A stretch of 64,000 nt of DNA, from NCBI GenBank assembly GCA_047030855.1, contig JBKYIJ010000008.1, positions 2,294,001-2,358,000 of the forward strand. The letters run 5' to 3'. This document shows positions 51,357 through 61,381 of this stretch, piece by piece (position 1 is the stretch's first letter; each line of letters opens with the position of its first letter). The notes under the pieces were generated by a model. The model saw nothing but the letters and a program-made list of their open reading frames with translations, had not been told where the DNA came from and searched no databases. The position numbers and the translations under genes are program-made. The DNA is from QVMM01 sp047030855. Its GTDB lineage: Bacteria > Bacteroidota > Bacteroidia > Bacteroidales > Dysgonomonadaceae.

Positions 51357-52279
51357 TGTATTACTTATTACCTTTTCGATTTGACCGCATCGACAATAAT
51401 GAGATTCTTGTTAATGAAGTTGGAGATTTTCTGATTACTCCTCTTGGTACAGCTAAAAGAATTGCACACAGAGAAATTGGAACGAACGAAGAGCTGTATA
51501 AAGATCTTATTTCTTCATATTTTATCAGTGAAACACCAATTCCTTACCTGATAGATAATCTTGCGGCTCGACTGCGAACAAAGAAATCATTCCTAGATCA
51601 TTTTACATCCTTACATATATTTGTATTGACGTTGCGATGCAATCAAAATTGTATTTATTGTCAGGCATCCAGTAAAGAATGTTACGGCTCATTATACGAT
51701 ATGAGCAAAGACACAATGCTTAAATCCATTGATCTGATGTTTAAATCTCCTTCTCTTTCTATTACAGTGGAGTTTCAGGGAGGAGAACCATCTCTAATGG
51801 TTGATTTATTACTCTTTGCAATATCAACCACACAAGAAAAGAATGTCATTTGCCAGAAAGAGATTACTTATGTTTTGTGTACTAACAGCGTAAATTTGAC
51901 TGACGAGGTATTATCGATTTGTGAAACATACAAAGTCCTGATATCGACATCTCTTGATGGTCCCGAGGAACTGCATAATCACAATAGAGGAAAGATTGAC
52001 AGTTATTCCCGTGTCGTAAAAGGAATTGAGAAAGCCCGAAATATTTTAGGTATAGATAGAGTATCAGCTCTAATGACAGCTTCAGAAGAATCAGTTAATC
52101 ATCCCGTAGAAATTATTGATGCATATATCGAGAATGGTTTCCATAGTATATTCTTAAGAGCTTTAAATCCTTATGGTATGGCTTCTCAATATGCAGATTG
52201 GAATGAATATTATGATAGATTTAGCTCTTTTATATTCGTATTACCATTATTGAAACATCCTGCATTATCCCAAGCGTAA
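51356..52279 (+). pseudogene. hxsB: HxsB radical SAM enzyme, 3'-truncated
   Basis: The N-terminal 288 or so residues are intact, with the radical SAM cluster motif LTLRCNQNCIYCQASS (about 92-105), FQGGEPS and STSLDGP. After WNEYYDRF, at about 52222, the sequence switches to the reverse strand of an rteC gene and adds 20 foreign residues. Full HxsB has a further C-terminal SPASM-like part of well over 100 residues, which is lost. hxsC, which normally follows, is also missing, so the system is very likely dead. Confidence 0.85.
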
Positions 52280-52917
52280 ATTTGTTCGACAAGTTCGGCT
52301 TTCTTTGCTGTCCAAGTAAGCCTAGCTTTAGGGAAATTAAAACTGTCCTGAATATTGCGTTCTAAATTATCTATGTTTAAAAGTTTGTTGTTTATGTAAA
52401 CGGTTAATCTTTCATTTGCTATCATTTTTGCAACCTTAAAATCGAAGCTTGTGGAGAACTTAGAGTCTCTTTCGAAATAGAAACAATCGAGAATTAACTG
52501 AATATCTGGCTTACCTCTTAGAAAATAATACTTATCAAGATGGGTACTTCCCGAACGATAATATTGATAAAAATCAGCGTTATTATCGAAGAAATATTTT
52601 ATTCGTCCTAATATACCTTCTAAATAATTCTTTCGATCGATGCAACTTCCCGTTGGCATTCTCATTTCAAGATTATATATCTTTCGATGATAAATAAGAA
52701 TACTAAATAGTTGAGGTTTCGTTTCTTTAAAGAAAGCTATCTCATCTAATTGACTGTTAAAGGTATAATTTGAAATAAATTCTTTTAATTCGTCAAAGGC
52801 TTTTTCTAATAAAGAAATAATACTTATTGATTTTTGAAAAATATTATTTTCCTCAGATTCAATAGCCTGAATTTTTTTATTAATATTTTCTTTAATGTTA
52901 CGAATAAATTGTTCCAT
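52222..52917 (-). pseudogene. rteC: RteC, 3'-truncated regulator of a CTnDOT-type element
   Basis: From ATG 52917 (MEQFIRNIKENINKK) about 230 residues match RteC, which controls excision of CTnDOT-like conjugative transposons. The frame ends after IYAWDNAGCFNNGNTNIKE, where the family continues for about 50 more residues; the last few codons (to 52210) come from hxsB DNA. A longer frame up to 53028 is probably not translated. No rteA/B or transfer genes are in the window, so this is the edge of a deleted element. Confidence 0.8.
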
Positions 52918-53050
52918 AGTATTAGCTTTTATTAATAACGATAATATTCTATGAGGTCGATTAAAGTTGTATTTTATCAATTGATTATATGCAATTAATA
53001 CGTATAGCGTATAGCATATCCAATACATAACGTATACATAAAACTTTTTT

Positions 53051-53263
53051 TTATGGTATTTCTTTAGTTAGACTAACTATAAAGCCACCAAATAAAAGTC
53101 CAAAAACACAATGAACCCAACATTCTGAAGACATTGGATATGTGCCCTAATAGCATCCAAAAAAATACCAATGTAAGTAGCCTAGTATTAATCCGATAAA
53201 CATGGCAAAAAGTACTAATTTATTTTGAGTCATAAATACCTGTAGCCTTTTCATTATTTTCAT
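53051..53263 (-). pseudogene. DUF6132-like small membrane protein with an internal stop
   Basis: ATG at 53263 overlaps the lpxC stop (ATGA). The frame of 70 codons has two hydrophobic segments around YFFGCY-stop-GTYPMSSE, matching the GCxSGTCPITS core of DUF6132 proteins. A TAG replaces a codon at 53149-53147, inside that core, and the second conserved Cys is Tyr. The rest of the frame is open to TAA at 53053-53051. It looks like a recently inactivated gene. Confidence 0.65.
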
Positions 53264-54228
53264 GGCTGATTCCAATAAAAGCCTGACATATTCAATGTAT
53301 TTGATCTTTTCTCTAAATTTATATTCTTTCGGATTTCTTTTGCAAAAAGATTATTGATTGCATGCCCCGGACGATTAGCCTCTATTTTCCCTTTTATGAA
53401 ATATCCGACTAGAGCGATATCTCCGATTATATCGAGCAGTTTGTGTCGAGCAGGTTCATTTGAGGTATTTAATGGCTTATTCATTATATATCCAAGATGA
53501 TTAGCATTTCGTTTCTTTACATGTAGCATATCTGATAGGTTATCCAATTTATCTTGTTGTATAACCTGATCGTAGATTATAATTGCATTGTTTAGATCTC
53601 CACCTTTTATGAGATTTTTATCTATTAAGGACTCAACCTCTCGAACGAAAACAAAAGTTCTCGAAGAAGCAAAATCCTTTACAAAAAAAGACAAGTCTGA
53701 CAAATATGCTCCTTGTTGTTTCAATAGTACCGAATCAAATGAAATACTACTCTTAATACTGAATGATTCGTTAGGTGTTAAGGTAAGAGATGCACCTGAT
53801 ATTTCATCTCTCACTTTAATTTTTTTCCGGGGGAAACTTAGATATATCCTTTTTGCATTTTGGGTAACAGTTCCTGTTTCTAATATCTTTTGAACAAATG
53901 AAATAGAACTTCCATCCATTATCGGAAACTCAGGAGCATCTACATCAATTAAACAATTATCTATTTCGCATCCATATAAAGCGGCTAATGCATGCTCGAC
54001 AGTTCCGACTTGCATTATTGAGGAGCCTAACACAGTTCTTCTTTCCGTGGATACGACATTCTCTGCCACTGCATCTATGATTGGTTTATTGGGTAAATCT
54101 ATACGTCTAATTTTATAACCATGATTTTCTGGTGCAGGATTGAATTTTATCTTTACATTCAATCCTGAATGCAATCCCTTTCCTGTAAGCAGAAAGCTGG
54201 TTTTCAATGTTCGTTGGTTTATTATCAT
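53260..54228 (-). CDS. lpxC: stand-alone UDP-3-O-acyl-N-acetylglucosamine deacetylase (LpxC)
   Basis: 322 residues, zinc deacetylase of the committed lipid A step. All key motifs are present: GKGLHSG, the VEHALAAL zinc His, LIDVDAPEFPIMDGSS, ARHKLLDIIGDIALVG (zinc His and Asp) and the base RPGHAINN. Most Bacteroidales carry LpxC fused to FabZ (about 460 residues); this one has no FabZ part. Its place between efflux genes and element fragments suggests a second, transferred copy. It is coupled to the DUF6132 relic. It should be active as far as the sequence shows. Confidence 0.9.
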   Translation of the reverse strand: MIINQRTLKTSFLLTGKGLHSGLNVKIKFNPAPENHGYKIRRIDLPNKPIIDAVAENVVSTERRTVLGSSIMQVGTVEHALAALYGCEIDNCLIDVDAPEFPIMDGSSISFVQKILETGTVTQNAKRIYLSFPRKKIKVRDEISGASLTLTPNESFSIKSSISFDSVLLKQQGAYLSDLSFFVKDFASSRTFVFVREVESLIDKNLIKGGDLNNAIIIYDQVIQQDKLDNLSDMLHVKKRNANHLGYIMNKPLNTSNEPARHKLLDIIGDIALVGYFIKGKIEANRPGHAINNLFAKEIRKNINLEKRSNTLNMSGFYWNQP

Positions 54229-54355
54229 ATTGGATTTATATTAATTATCTTCTTTTTAATTAAGATGGGTGATTAGAATATTCAAACTAATATGTCCAAA
54301 CTCATTATTGATGCAAATATTTGTTCTCATCTGAGATCACGTTCATATATCATTT

Positions 54356-54751
54356 CTAAGTTCGAAAAGGGGACAACACCCATAATTCGCTTGTATTCTT
54401 GTCCGTTCTTAAATAGCAAATATTGGGTGTACCCGATATATTATATTTATCAGCAAAATCATTTTCATCCTTTATGTTAACAGTATAGAAACGAACGATC
54501 TTGCCTTTTTCCAGAGCCAATCGATTCAGTTTATATTCCATGTTTTTGCAAACGTCGGAGTTCGGTTGATAAAACAGGACGAAGGATATTCCCATCGAAA
54601 TACTGTCCTGAAGTTTATCTGGAGTTATATTTATCAAAGAAAAATTGGTTCCCGACTGATCTTGATTATTAATTTCACGATTACCAAGAATGTAACAAAG
54701 TGAAATAACAACAATCAGAGCGAGTATAAAATACTCTGGTTTGATTCGCAT
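54356..54751 (-). CDS. membrane-anchored thioredoxin-like protein
   Basis: 131 residues from the preferred ATG at 54751 (MRIKPEYFILALIVV). An N-terminal membrane helix is followed by a thioredoxin-like domain with FVLFYQPNSDVCKNME and the cis-Pro turn SGTPNICYL. Only the second Cys of the usual CxxC is present, so it may not be a normal disulfide reductase. The C-terminus is short. It follows tolC by about 100 bp, probably in the efflux operon. Confidence 0.7.
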   Translation of the reverse strand: MRIKPEYFILALIVVISLCYILGNREINNQDQSGTNFSLINITPDKLQDSISMGISFVLFYQPNSDVCKNMEYKLNRLALEKGKIVRFYTVNIKDENDFADKYNISGTPNICYLRTDKNTSELWVLSPFRT

Positions 54752-54854
54752 ACTCTCTCTCTTTGTTTTGTCGGTACAGGGAACTGCGCTATTAGGCGAC
54801 AGGTATGGGATCACCACGCAGCTCCCCTTTCCGACTGGTATGAAATAAAAAAAA

Positions 54855-56144
54855 TTAACGTCCAGTTACTTGTAAGTATTCAATCCGTTTCTTTTGGTAA
54901 TCGGTATACGATTCCACATACTTGTCCCGATTTTGCTGCAATAAGGTTTGGGCATCAAGTACATCGGTTAATGTAACCGTACCTGCTTTATAGTAGTTCG
55001 TATTCAGTCTTAGGTTTTCAGTAGATTGCTCCACACCGTCTTTTGCCAGTAAAATCTGCTTATAGGCATTATCCAGTTCATTTTTTACATTCTGCATCTG
55101 TAAAAGCAACTGTTCTTGTGTGTAAGCTTTGTTGTTCAACGCAATCTGTTCCTGTATTTTTTGCCGTTTGATAGCATGTGAGCCTCCCCACCAAGCTGAA
55201 AGAGGAACACTTACCGATGCGAATAAAATACCGTTTCCTCTCCATTTATCTACGATATTCTCACCGTAATAGGATGCTCCCACCGCTACTGTAGGCAAAT
55301 AATCACCTCGCTTCATCTTTGTTTGTAATTTGGTTGCTTCCACATTTTTGTCGAGTAATTTGCTTTCCATCCTTTCGGATAAAGCTGTGCTATGATCGAC
55401 ATAATATGCTATGGGCGATTCTGCATTTTCAATATCCGGTACAGCAATATCAAAATTATCAGACAACGACAGTTCTAATCCCATTAGCTGACACATAGAC
55501 ATTTTCACAAGTTTAATCCCATTTTCCAAATTGATACGGTTACTTTGTACTTCATTTTTTTTCAGCTTCACCTTCAGCACATCATTATTTGTTATCAGTC
55601 CTGTTTTATAGGACAGTTCCACATCTTTTAATAAAGTATTGAGTTGAGCATCTATGACATCCAGCGTTTTCTCTTTTTCGTATAATGAAACCAATTGCCA
55701 ATAAAGACTTTCAGTATTTAAGAGTACTTCATTTTCTGAGAGTTTTGACTGATATTGGCTTACTTCAGTTCCCAAATCAGCGAGTTTGTTTCCTGTTACT
55801 ATTTTTCCTCCGGCAAATATTGGTTGAGTAACTGTTATCCCTGCTTCAAATCCTTTGTCTAACAAACCCAACGACATTCCTGCCAGATTCAAAGACATCA
55901 GGGGATCTTTCGGCAATAGTCCCACACCCGAAGCACTTACCGATGGAAAATAGTTTGTAAATGCCTCCTTCTTAGTTTGTTTTGAGGCATCGATCTCTAA
56001 ACGGCTGTTTTTTATTTTCCGGTTATTCTCAATCGCCATCTCTTTACAACTTTCAATATTGTATTTGGTCTGTGCTACCAGATTAAGACTTGTTATGCAC
56101 AGTATTATAATTGTAGTGGTAATATATTTATTCTTCATTTTCAT
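54855..56144 (-). CDS. TolC family outer membrane efflux protein
   Basis: About 429 residues from the preferred ATG at 56144. A signal peptide (KYITTTIIILCITSLNLVAQ) is followed by two repeats of the OEP fold with long coiled-coil helices, for example LENGIKLVKMSMCQLMGLEL and QEQLLLQMQNVKNELDNAYKQ. It is the outer membrane channel of the adjacent RND pump. It overlaps the 3' end of the RND gene by about 17 bp. Confidence 0.9.
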   Translation of the reverse strand: MKMKNKYITTTIIILCITSLNLVAQTKYNIESCKEMAIENNRKIKNSRLEIDASKQTKKEAFTNYFPSVSASGVGLLPKDPLMSLNLAGMSLGLLDKGFEAGITVTQPIFAGGKIVTGNKLADLGTEVSQYQSKLSENEVLLNTESLYWQLVSLYEKEKTLDVIDAQLNTLLKDVELSYKTGLITNNDVLKVKLKKNEVQSNRINLENGIKLVKMSMCQLMGLELSLSDNFDIAVPDIENAESPIAYYVDHSTALSERMESKLLDKNVEATKLQTKMKRGDYLPTVAVGASYYGENIVDKWRGNGILFASVSVPLSAWWGGSHAIKRQKIQEQIALNNKAYTQEQLLLQMQNVKNELDNAYKQILLAKDGVEQSTENLRLNTNYYKAGTVTLTDVLDAQTLLQQNRDKYVESYTDYQKKRIEYLQVTGR

Positions 56145-59100
56145 TTTCAATTTTAGGTTTATTGTCTTCTTTGCGGTATGCAAACCAATACATCAGAGGA
56201 AGCATCGTCAGAATAAACATCATTGATATCATTGTGCCGAAACATATAACGGTTCCCATAGGTGCCCAAAGTGGACTTTGACTGACAATCATCGGGATAA
56301 CTCCCATCGATGCAGCGGCCGATGTCAGAAATATAGGGCGCATCCTTCGCTTACCGGCCTCTATACATGCCTCAAGCACCGAGTGTCCGTGTTTATACCT
56401 TAGTTCTTCTGTATAATCATACATAATAATGCCATTACGCACAATGATACCAATCAAACTAACGACACCGAGTACACTGGTTATACTGAAATCGAGCCCC
56501 ATTATCTTTAATCCGATTACAGCTCCGAGTATACTAAGCAAAGTGGATGATAAAACTAAGGTGGCTAAGCTTACTTTCTTAAAATGGAATACCAGAATGA
56601 AGAAAATGATAAAGATAGATATAGATAATCCTTTGATTATTTTAGGGAAATTTTCCTCATGAAAATCTTTTACACCCCCATAGGATATGCTGACATCGTG
56701 CGACAGAGAGTCTGATAAGGATTGATTCTCAACGATTTCCTCAATTTTCGATTGGACTTGACTCACTTTTTCGCCTCTTTTCAAATCTACATATACCGAT
56801 AATGTACGTACACCGTTACGTCGTACTATCTGCCCTTCGTTCCAGTCGGCAGATACAGTCGCCACTTGGCGCAGGGGAACTGCCGGCGAAACCAGACCTG
56901 AAACATACTCATTTGAAATATCTTCGGCCGTAGGGTCTTTCTTTTCCCATTGCGACTTTAATACGACAGGCACGGAATAATCTCCTTCCCATAAAGTCGT
57001 TATCGGGGCTCCTCCAAAACGTGAAGCCAGTCCTAACCCTACTATTGCCTCGCTGATATCTAAACGATTTGATTCGACAGGATCGAGTGCTATATTAATC
57101 CCCGGTAATATCTCTTCGTAGTTTGTATAAACCCTGAGAGGTTCATTCATCTGTTTTAATCTGACCATGAGGCTGTCACTGAATTCCTTTAAGTCGCTGA
57201 TACTATCTCCTGACAAACGGATCTCAATGTCAGCATCAACACCCATTTGATAATCCAACTGTTTAAATTTGACAAACGCATTGGGATAACGGTAAGCATA
57301 TTTAGACGCATACTCGTCCAATAAATCTTCGGTATCGCTGCTGGATGTTGTATTGACTATGAATTGTGCAAAATTTGTTCCTCCCAACTTTGGCGCATAA
57401 ACCGTATGGAAACGAGGAGAACCACTTCCCATAAAGGCTGTGACAGATAACACCCGCTCATCTTTATGAAGTATTGCCTCCATATCTTTAGCTATCGTTT
57501 CGGTTTGTTCCAATGAGCTGCCCTGTGGTAGATAAATCTCAACAGCAAACTGATTTCGTTCAGCTATTGGCATCAGCTTTATTGGTAAGGTAAGAGCTAG
57601 TGCAACACCAACGACAATAGATAAGATACCAATAGATAGGGATAGTCTCGGATAGCGGAAAACAGCTTCGATCAATCGGTTATAGGAAGATTGTATTTTG
57701 CCGAGCATCGATTTTTTTCTTAGGCTTACTCTTATCTGTGACCTCTTCTTTTACTAACCCTTTTTTTATAAATACATATTGAAAATAAGGGATAACCAAT
57801 ATGGCTACCAGTAGTGAGATACTCAGTGTGATAAGTATTGTCCATGGGAATGCGATAACAAAGTCATACATTTGTCCGGTGAAGGTTATTAAAAAAAGGG
57901 AAGAAGGTTATCCCAATAGCTAATGTTGCGGAGAAAATAGCTTTGAAATATTCCTTAGCACTGGCTATGGATGCTTCCCGTCTGGGAATGCCATGATCCA
58001 GCTTTTCGAGATAACTGTCGACTATCACAATCGAATTATCTACAATCATACCCAAGACAACGATAAGGGCTGCAAGCGTTACCGTATTAAGTTCCATTCC
58101 GAATGCAAACATCAGACCGATAGAAATAAAAATAGTAATGGGAATAGAAGAGGCGGCTACTCCGGCAACACGTAATGGAAGCAGAGTCATAGTCACAATT
58201 ATTACAGCTATGATAGCCATTAATAATTCTTTCAGAAAGGTATTGGTTGAATCGTTTACCACCTGAGGCTGATCGGCTATCCGCTGTATTTTTATATCGT
58301 CAGGAATTGTTTGCTGAAACCCGGAAATAACGGCATCTACATCTTTTCCGTACTGAACAATATTATATCCTTCCCTCATTTCTGCCGATAGAATAAGGCA
58401 GGCTTTACCATTGTTGGTAGTATAACTTGTCGGATCAGGGTATTCACGTACCACTCGTGCTATATCTTTCAGGCGGATATGATTACCTTGCACATCCGAA
58501 TAGACTATTTGTTCTTCCAAATCTCTCTCTGACTGATAAGGCCGTGAAATGTGGATGGGGACAACCATATCGGCATTGTCTATTTTCCCACTGGCTGTAA
58601 TAAATCCCTTGGTTAGTAATGTTTTGTACAGGCTGGCAATGTTGATTCCGTAACTTGCTATTTTTTCCTTTTCAATATAGATACTTATCTGCTCGTTTTG
58701 AATACCGTAACGGCGTAAATTGGATACAGATTCTACTGTTCGCAGTTTATCCTCCAGATTTTCCATGTAGGTTTGCAACTGGCGAGGTGTTTTCGTATCT
58801 GATTCTATCGAAATAAGTAGGGCTGAGGTGTCTCCAAAATCATCATTGGCGATAAGCGCCATTACTCCGCCTGGTAATTGCATCTTAAACAGAGATAAAC
58901 CATGTTTTATTTTTGACCAGACTTCGTCCTTATTATTTACATTATCATTCAGCTCCACAAAAACATAAACCATCCCGTCTTTGGAATAAGAATAGGTCTT
59001 TGATTTTTTGACTTCTTTGTAGGTAAACAGAAAACGTTCCAGAGGCTTGGTCAGCTGTTCTTCCACTTCTGCTGAAGTAGCACCCGGATATACTCCAACC

Positions 59101-59252
59101 ACGACCCCTTGGCGGATAGTGAAAACAGGAAATTCCTGTTTGGGCATAACCTTTAATGCGAAAATACCGAATACGATGAGTATTCCCACAATAAGCAAAA
59201 TAATTTTATTGTATCTCATTGCCCAGGCTATAAGGCCTTTTTCTTCTTTCAT
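56128..59252 (-). pseudogene. RND efflux pump permease gene with two frameshifts
   Basis: Three abutting frames make one AcrB-like permease. The first (59252 down) has LKVMPKQEFPVFTIRQGVVVGVYPGAT and VLGMIVDNSIVIVDSYLE. It breaks at the 7-A run 57891-57897; one base less gives FFPFLITFTGQMYDFVIAF. The second breaks at the 7-T run 57712-57718; one base less gives KKKSMLGKIQSSYNRL. The repaired protein has 1040 residues, the normal RND length, with the second half complete (VSLIGIIVRNGIIMYDY). Either two homopolymer errors or a recently dead pump. The substrate is unknown. Confidence 0.85.
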
Positions 59253-59264
59253 TATGCTTATTTT

Positions 59265-60320
59265 TTATTTATTAGAGACTTCAACCACTGATCCCGGGCT
59301 TACATTCTGATAACCTTCAGTAATAAGCTCATCTCCATCTTTAAGCCCTTCCACAATGGTTACACTGTTGCCAATCAGTTTACCTAAAACGACTTCTTTA
59401 TATACAGCTTTATCCTGTGAGTCTTTCAGCCACACAAAATGTTTACCCGAAGCATCCAGTTGCACAGATTTAAGCGGTACAACGATATCCGAGGATATAT
59501 TTTCTGTTGAAGTTCTGTCATTAGACAGGTAAGCTTTGCAAACCATCCCCGGCATGATGCGGGAATCTTTATTTACAATCTGTACCTTGATGTCATAAGT
59601 ATGGGATACCGGATGTGCGGATATCCCCTTTTCTACAATTTTTCCATTGAATGAACTATCGTCTAATGCGGATATTTTAATTGTACAGGCTTGCCCCACT
59701 CGTAAAGCTGATATTTCGCGTTCGGGTATTGCAATCTTAACTTTCACTGTATTTATTGTCACCAGATTATAAACAGGAGACCCAGGCATCACATTGGCTC
59801 CTGCATCGAGGTAGCGTTTACTTACAATTCCGGAGAAGGGAGCATACAAATTACAATCGGATAACCCTTTACGGGCAATTCGTTCAGCAGATTGAGCCTG
59901 TTCCAATGCCGTTTTTACCTCTACATATTGTATCTCCGGTAAGCTATTGTTGTCATGTAGTACGGTTAATCTGTTGTAGGCATCCTGCGCACGATTTAAA
60001 GTTGCTTTAGATGCATCATACATGCTTTGCAGGGATATTGTGTTTAATCGAGCCAGTAGTTGTCCCTTTTGCACCGTTTGTCCTTCCTGAAAGTATATCT
60101 GTTCAATATTTCCTCCTGTTTGGAAACTTATATCCACGGCGTTTTCGCCTTCGACAGATCCAATGTATTCCTGTTTATAGCTGTTATTCATTGAACTTAT
60201 CTCCTGTATCTTTACAGGCACTTTGCGTTCCTCATTTTTATCTTCTTTATTCGCAGAACAGGCTACTGCCCCGATCAGAAGCACTCCATAAATACATTGT
60301 CTTAAACCTAATTTATTCAT
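59265..60320 (-). CDS. RND efflux periplasmic adaptor lipoprotein
   Basis: 351 residues with lipobox GAVAC (Cys21), a lipoyl/hairpin region (DISFQTGGNIEQIYFQEGQTVQKGQLLARL, then a helical hairpin of about 50 residues, then LYAPFSGIVSKRYLDAGANVMPGSPVYNL) and a C-terminal membrane-proximal domain. It is the first gene of the adaptor-RND-TolC operon and links the pump to the TolC channel. It is divergent from a truncated AraC gene that probably once regulated it. Confidence 0.92.
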   Translation of the reverse strand: MNKLGLRQCIYGVLLIGAVACSANKEDKNEERKVPVKIQEISSMNNSYKQEYIGSVEGENAVDISFQTGGNIEQIYFQEGQTVQKGQLLARLNTISLQSMYDASKATLNRAQDAYNRLTVLHDNNSLPEIQYVEVKTALEQAQSAERIARKGLSDCNLYAPFSGIVSKRYLDAGANVMPGSPVYNLVTINTVKVKIAIPEREISALRVGQACTIKISALDDSSFNGKIVEKGISAHPVSHTYDIKVQIVNKDSRIMPGMVCKAYLSNDRTSTENISSDIVVPLKSVQLDASGKHFVWLKDSQDKAVYKEVVLGKLIGNSVTIVEGLKDGDELITEGYQNVSPGSVVEVSNK

Positions 60321-60481
60321 ACCTTAATAATTTGAGACTAACTATTTTAATTCTAGTCGCAAATTTCAGCCTATTTAGTAAAATTGCTTTTATCAAAATT
60401 TTGGAAAATATGTTCAAAATCTTGCTTTTTAGATTATCTTCGTATCACTCTTTAAGGAATGTGTTTTAATCTTTTTAGGCT

Positions 60482-60622
60482 GTGAATGAGAAGAAATACG
60501 CGAAAATATCTCTAGAAGATATTGTAAATCAGAATTCAATACCTGGTATTCAGAATTTTATTATATCCGAAGAAAAAACGTATGTAAAGAATTCTTCAGT
60601 CAATTTTCAGAATTCTTTTTTT
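60482..60622 (+). pseudogene. AraC-type regulator, 5' fragment
   Basis: A GTG start opens about 46 residues (NEKKYAKISLEDIVNQNSIPGIQNFIISE...) that resemble the N-terminus of Bacteroidota AraC-family regulators. At a T-run near 60620 the similarity stops and the DNA is an SDR fragment on the other strand. The DNA-binding domain is lost. The family call rests on a short match. Confidence 0.5.
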
Positions 60623-60639
60623 GATTTGAAATATCCACA

Positions 60640-60945
60640 TGTCTGCGAAGGGATAAGCTTCAATCACAGCCAGGCTTTCTACGGATGGATAACTTTCCAA
60701 CTCCTTATTGTCCAAGCCCGAAAGTGCTGCGTCCACACAATTCTCAACAGTCATAATGGAATTTTGATCAAGCTGAGATAAAGGTACACCTCCAACTTCC
60801 CATATTTCTGTTGCTGTCGCTGAAGGATTGACTAATTGCCCTGTATGCCTGTATCTTTTAACTCTTGCTGTAATCCTTTTGTATATAATGCCACAAAAGC
60901 TTTGGAAGCACTGTAAAGGGCACTTTTTGAGATTTTCTCATATCT
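60640..60945 (-). pseudogene. short-chain dehydrogenase (SDR) 3' fragment
   Basis: The minus strand reads ALYSASKAFVALYTKGLQQELKDTGIQ, containing the SDR YxxxK site, then a one-base shift near 60840, then QLVNPSATATEIWEVGG and VENCVDAALSGLDNKELESYPS. This is the catalytic and C-terminal part of an SDR whose Rossmann N-terminus is gone. The remaining DNA up to 61051 shows no gene. Confidence 0.7.
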
Positions 60946-61051
60946 TTTTTACTATAACTATTAAATAATAATTTATTCTTTGATTATTAGACTTAATAGC
61001 CGACATCATTTTCATTGAAATTGGAATAAAGCCCGTTTTTATATACTTTTA

Positions 61052-61381
61052 TTAGTTATTGGTCACTTCTAGCTTTACCTCTATATTCCCTCTGGTAGCG
61101 TTAGAATAAGGACATACTTGATGTGCTTTTTCAACCAGTTCTTTTGCCTGTTCCATGCTCACACCGGGAATATTTACATGAAGTGCTACTTCAAGTCCGA
61201 AACCTCCATTTACGATCTGTCCTATTCCCACCTTTGCCGTAACAGATGTTTCACCGGTCAGTGCCTTTGATTGTTCGATGATCAAATTGAGAGCACTGTC
61301 AAAACAAGCAGAATAACCCGCTGCAAATAACTGTTCAGGATTAGTGTATTCATCGCTGGTTCCACCCATGGCCTTTCGAGT
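61052..61381 (-). pseudogene. ohr: organic hydroperoxide resistance protein (Ohr/OsmC), 5'-truncated
   Basis: The frame holds MGGTSDEYTNPEQLFAAGYSACFDSAL, GIGQIVNGGFGLEVALHV and AHQVCPYSNATRGNIEV. Both catalytic Cys (in YSACF and QVCPYS) are present, but the first 40 or so residues, which carry the conserved active-site Arg, are missing. The 5' end is joined to a ferritin-like gene at about 61375. A protein from the internal ATG at 61369 is unlikely to work. Confidence 0.8.

Noticed and set aside
52986..53041. CGTATAG tandem and GTATAC palindromes upstream of rteC
   Set aside because: They could be an operator, but the units are short and AT-rich, and I see no matching known regulator site.
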